DNA of 64,000 nucleotides from Agapetus fuscipes. Taxonomy: Eukaryota; Arthropoda; Insecta; Trichoptera; Glossosomatidae. The translations under genes and the position numbers were made by a program. Location: contig OX637351.1 in NCBI GenBank assembly GCA_951799405.1, positions 6,108,251 to 6,172,250 on the forward strand, read 5' to 3'. This document shows, piece by piece, positions 61,726 through 64,000 of the stretch (position 1 is the stretch's first letter; every line of letters starts with the position of its first letter). The notes beneath the pieces were generated by a model, which worked only from the letters and a program-made list of their open reading frames with translations, was not told the origin of the DNA and did no database searches.

Positions 61726-62064
61726 CATACATGAAAAAAAACCTTATTGCTATAATATCTTCAGCATACAAAGACAAAATGAGAAAGGTGTGTCTTCAGT
61801 GTCTATAAATTTGTTTCCATTTACATATTTGTTATTAGATCAGTTTTTTTATTGATTTCCATATTAGTAAACATTCTCACAACATATTAATCAGTCTGTC
61901 GTGTTCAAAGATATATATTGCAACTTAGATTACAGATAGCATATTTAATAACTGAATTTACATCAAGTAAAAGCGATTCGTTTCTAGACACAGGTATTCC
62001 GTATGCCCGTTTACACCCAGATAGTCAATATTGGACAGTAAACAGCGGGTAAGTCGATACGACT

Positions 62065-62395
62065 TCGCGACGGTCGATTTTTCAGTTGGTAGAGTGCTTG
62101 CATTCTACCCCGTGAGCTCGGGTTCGAATCCCACCGAGGAGGGTGTCAGAAATGATTTCCTATTTCGGTGTTTATTTCAAACCCCATAATAAAAATACCG
62201 GCAAGGATTACTCAGCCTTCACAAGAAATGAGTACCAGCCCCCTCGGGAGCTGGGAAACCCCCACTTCAACTGAAGTGGTTGGCGTAAGGCCAGCCCCCT
62301 TACCTGTAAAAATAAATAGGTTCAACTCGCAACATGCGACCCCTTCGGAGATAACGTGGCAAGAAGTTACACTATATGTGTAGTTTAGTTGCGAC
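62065..62395 (+). mobile_element. SINE B, near complete
   Basis: Head ACGGTCGATTTTTCAGTTGG (A box mutated), B box GGGTTCGAATCCCACCG intact, body and TTACACTATATGTGTAG hairpin, ends GTTTAGTTGCG. Confidence 0.87.
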
Positions 62396-62429
62396 TTCTT
62401 ATCACATTGTGGAACCTATGTATTTATTT

Positions 62430-62660
62430 TCACGGTAAAACGGGACTAATAGGTTGGTGTGGGGCTGAAACCCCTGCTGTAAAAACTTGGTTGACTTTTC
62501 GTCCCATTAGTGCTTGTTTGTCTTATGTCCATCAGAGGTAATTTCACATGAGCAATGTTTGTATGTGGGTACCTATACTCTTTCGACCCTTATCATCAGG
62601 AAAAATGCACTTGAAAACCACTGTACCTTAAATGTTAATATATGTAACTTTGAAACTTTA
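62430..62660 (+). repeat. Family C4, decayed
   Basis: ACTAATAGGTTGGTGTGGGG, CTGTAAAAACTTGGTTGAC, AATGTTAATATATGTAACTT. Confidence 0.55.
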
Positions 62661-62705
62661 AAAAAGAAAAGATTATATACATATATATATATGCTTAGAC
62701 ACATT

Positions 62706-62951
62706 CGGTGCTATTCTTAGACATTTAAGTCGTCCGTTGAGCCCACGCTTTGACACACCAATGATGCATTTGTATGAAGACCTGTCAATCCAAGATGGCC
62801 GCAAGTGTACAGCTGATTTGTCTTCAAATTCATACAAATATTACCAAATTCGGTAGGTAAGAATGACCGTGGTGATGAGACTTCCAGCTCAGGCATCAGT
62901 TTGCTAAAGCGTGGGCTCAACGGACGACTAAAATGTCAAAGAATAGCCCCG
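62706..62951. mobile_element. MITE D copy 4, complete
   Basis: CGGTGCTATTCTTAGACATT and GAATAGCCCCG ends, arms GAGCCCACGCTTTGACA / AAAGCGTGGGCTC. Flanked by ATT on both sides (possible 3-bp duplication). Confidence 0.78.
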
Positions 62952-63237
62952 ATTGGATATGTAGGTAGCTGCAGTAACTAAGCCGCTTATCACTTGTATA
63001 CTGTCTAGGTCTGAAGCCGGTATACGGTAGAACTAGAGTCGGAAAACAGCCGGAAGGTAGCCATTATCCACCACCCATAGCCCGGGATTCGCTTCCGGTA
63101 TTCGATATTTCCGGGATAGCGATCCTATGTGAAAATTGTACAAGCAATGCCTCTTCGCAATGCTATTAACAAATCCTATCGCGTTCTACAATCCCGAATA
63201 CCATTTTTCAGTTTCGAGTTCAAGTAGTTACAGTAAG
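62952..63237. other. Nothing recognised
   Basis: Repeated CCGGTAT/ATACCGG-like words only. Confidence 0.3.
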
Positions 63238-63345
63238 TGACCGGTCCGTGGTCTAATGATAACGCTTCGGACTCGTAAATGGAAGGGTGCGGGTTCGAAT
63301 CCCAGCAGAGCACAAACAACAACTGTATTTCCTTGACTTAAAGGC
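63238..63345 (+). mobile_element. SINE A head, then 5' scrap of C
   Basis: GACCGGTCCGTGGTCTAATG and GCGGGTTCGAATCCCAGCAG are intact pol III boxes; body missing. TTTCCTTGACTTAAAGGC follows, the first bases of C, joined to RTE-a. Confidence 0.7.
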
Positions 63346-63503
63346 TTATGAATGGAATTTACAGAGTGTAAACAAGAGAAGAGCGTGCATGAAAAGAGTG
63401 ATGAAACTAGATGAGATGAAAGAAGTATGCAAGGACAGAGTCAAGTGGAGGCACTTGTGAGGTACCGGCCATCCCTAGAGGAATGGCGGCAGGATACAAG
63501 ACA
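63346..63503 (+). mobile_element. RTE-a fragment
   Basis: ATGAATGGAATTTACAGAGT, GCATGAAAAGAGTGATGAAA, CCTAGAGGAATGGCGGCAGG, ACAAGACATGACA tail. Confidence 0.75.
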
Positions 63504-63695
63504 TGACAATAGGTTAGTATGAGGCTGACCACCCATACTGTAAAAAAATGATACACTTTGCCAATGTCACCCCTGTTTCAGGAAGGTCGACAAGAGTTGC
63601 AGGGCTTATGTTCATTTGAGATTGGGTTTTATATTGTAGAAAAATTGTAAATGAAATATATCTTTGCAACTTAGATTATTGATTATTACAGTCTT
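63504..63695 (+). repeat. Family C3/C1, middle deleted
   Basis: AGGTTAGTATGAGGCTGACC to GGGTTTTATATTGTAGAAA, then AATATATCTTTGCAACTTAG. Confidence 0.8.
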
Positions 63696-64000
63696 AGCAA
63701 AGGGTCAAGAGTACAAAGAATAATCTAGCCTACTATAATCCAACAGCGTTTCAAAACAAACAATCAAAGCTTTGCATTATAGGCGGCTACGGAATCGCTG
63801 TATGATTTACGTTCGTTCTCCTCTGAACAATGATTTTGAATTTCGAACCAATCGCAGCCCGCGATGACTATGTAAGCCCTGGAGAAGAATAATCCGTGGT
63901 TACTACATAACGTTTCCAATACATCTCCCTGTCTTGAAAAACGGCTTCTGTCTTATTATTTCTTGACCACGAACAGCCTATAACAATCGATTCTAATTCA
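63696..64000. other. Nothing recognised
   Basis: No repeat or frame identified up to the right edge. Confidence 0.3.

Overview
The window is repeat-dense, AT-rich animal DNA, most likely from an insect and probably a moth or butterfly (Lepidoptera). Three things point there. Two coding exons of a Bar-class homeobox gene lie on the minus strand and end in the Drosophila-like C-terminus. An intact BEL/Pao retrotransposon is present. A LINE 3' end at about 15534-15706 looks like the 3' UTR common to lepidopteran CR1-group LINEs (recalled, not searched). No bacterial features, CRISPR arrays or intact tRNA genes were seen. Most of the sequence is layers of transposable elements inserted into one another.

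Host gene. The only host protein-coding sequence I can support is the 3' part of a BarH-type gene on the minus strand. One exon (49914-50171) carries the end of the homeodomain and the Bar-specific downstream block. The terminal exon (47719-47983) ends at a TGA. The two join in frame through a GT..AG intron of about 1.9 kb that holds a very large TCATCA array, a LINE fragment and a family C repeat. The N-terminal exons must lie beyond the right edge or were not recognised. The 3' UTR probably occupies much of 46.1-47.7 kb.

Intact autonomous elements. BEL/Pao (34976-41487) has 407-bp LTRs that read as identical, a GTTAC target duplication and one 1712-codon gag-pol frame. A CR1/L2-group LINE (about 41.6-45.6 kb) has a 5' UTR with repeats, a 1059-codon endonuclease-reverse transcriptase frame and an (ATT)n tail; a related 3' fragment lies at 25.8-26.2 kb.

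Names used here for the dispersed families. 'A': tRNA-derived SINE with good A and B boxes. Two subtypes share head and body; A1 ends in a GTGTG..CACAC hairpin and (ATT)n, A2 ends in CCCTAGA..TCTAGGG and an A-rich tail. At least one A1 copy carries a complete 5S rRNA-derived head. 'B': a second tRNA-derived SINE (head GGTCGATAGCTCAGTTGG). 'C': a ~250-bp SINE-like repeat with more than 40 copies, beginning near CCTTGACTTATAGGTTGG and ending in a short repeated tail; subfamilies C1-C3 differ both in body and in tail unit, and C4 is older and more diverged. 'D': a ~245-bp foldback MITE. 'H': a third, degenerate tRNA-like SINE. RTE-a, -b, -c: three kinds of RTE-like LINE C-terminal fragments. Several hAT-like and other MITEs with target duplications and at least one solo LTR complete the list.

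How the parts relate. The window seems to hold both SINE A and fragments of the two LINEs whose 3' ends it carries: the A1 tail matches the LINE pieces at 4249-4499 and 28805-29470, the A2 tail matches the LINE at 54838-55100 and 930-1440. The tails are presumably how each subtype recruits a reverse transcriptase. Nested insertions give a relative chronology: C4 and old LINEs are oldest, then C1-C3, A, B and D, with BEL and the full LINE apparently youngest. All coordinates of repeat copies are read by eye and are approximate to a few bases unless a target duplication is stated.
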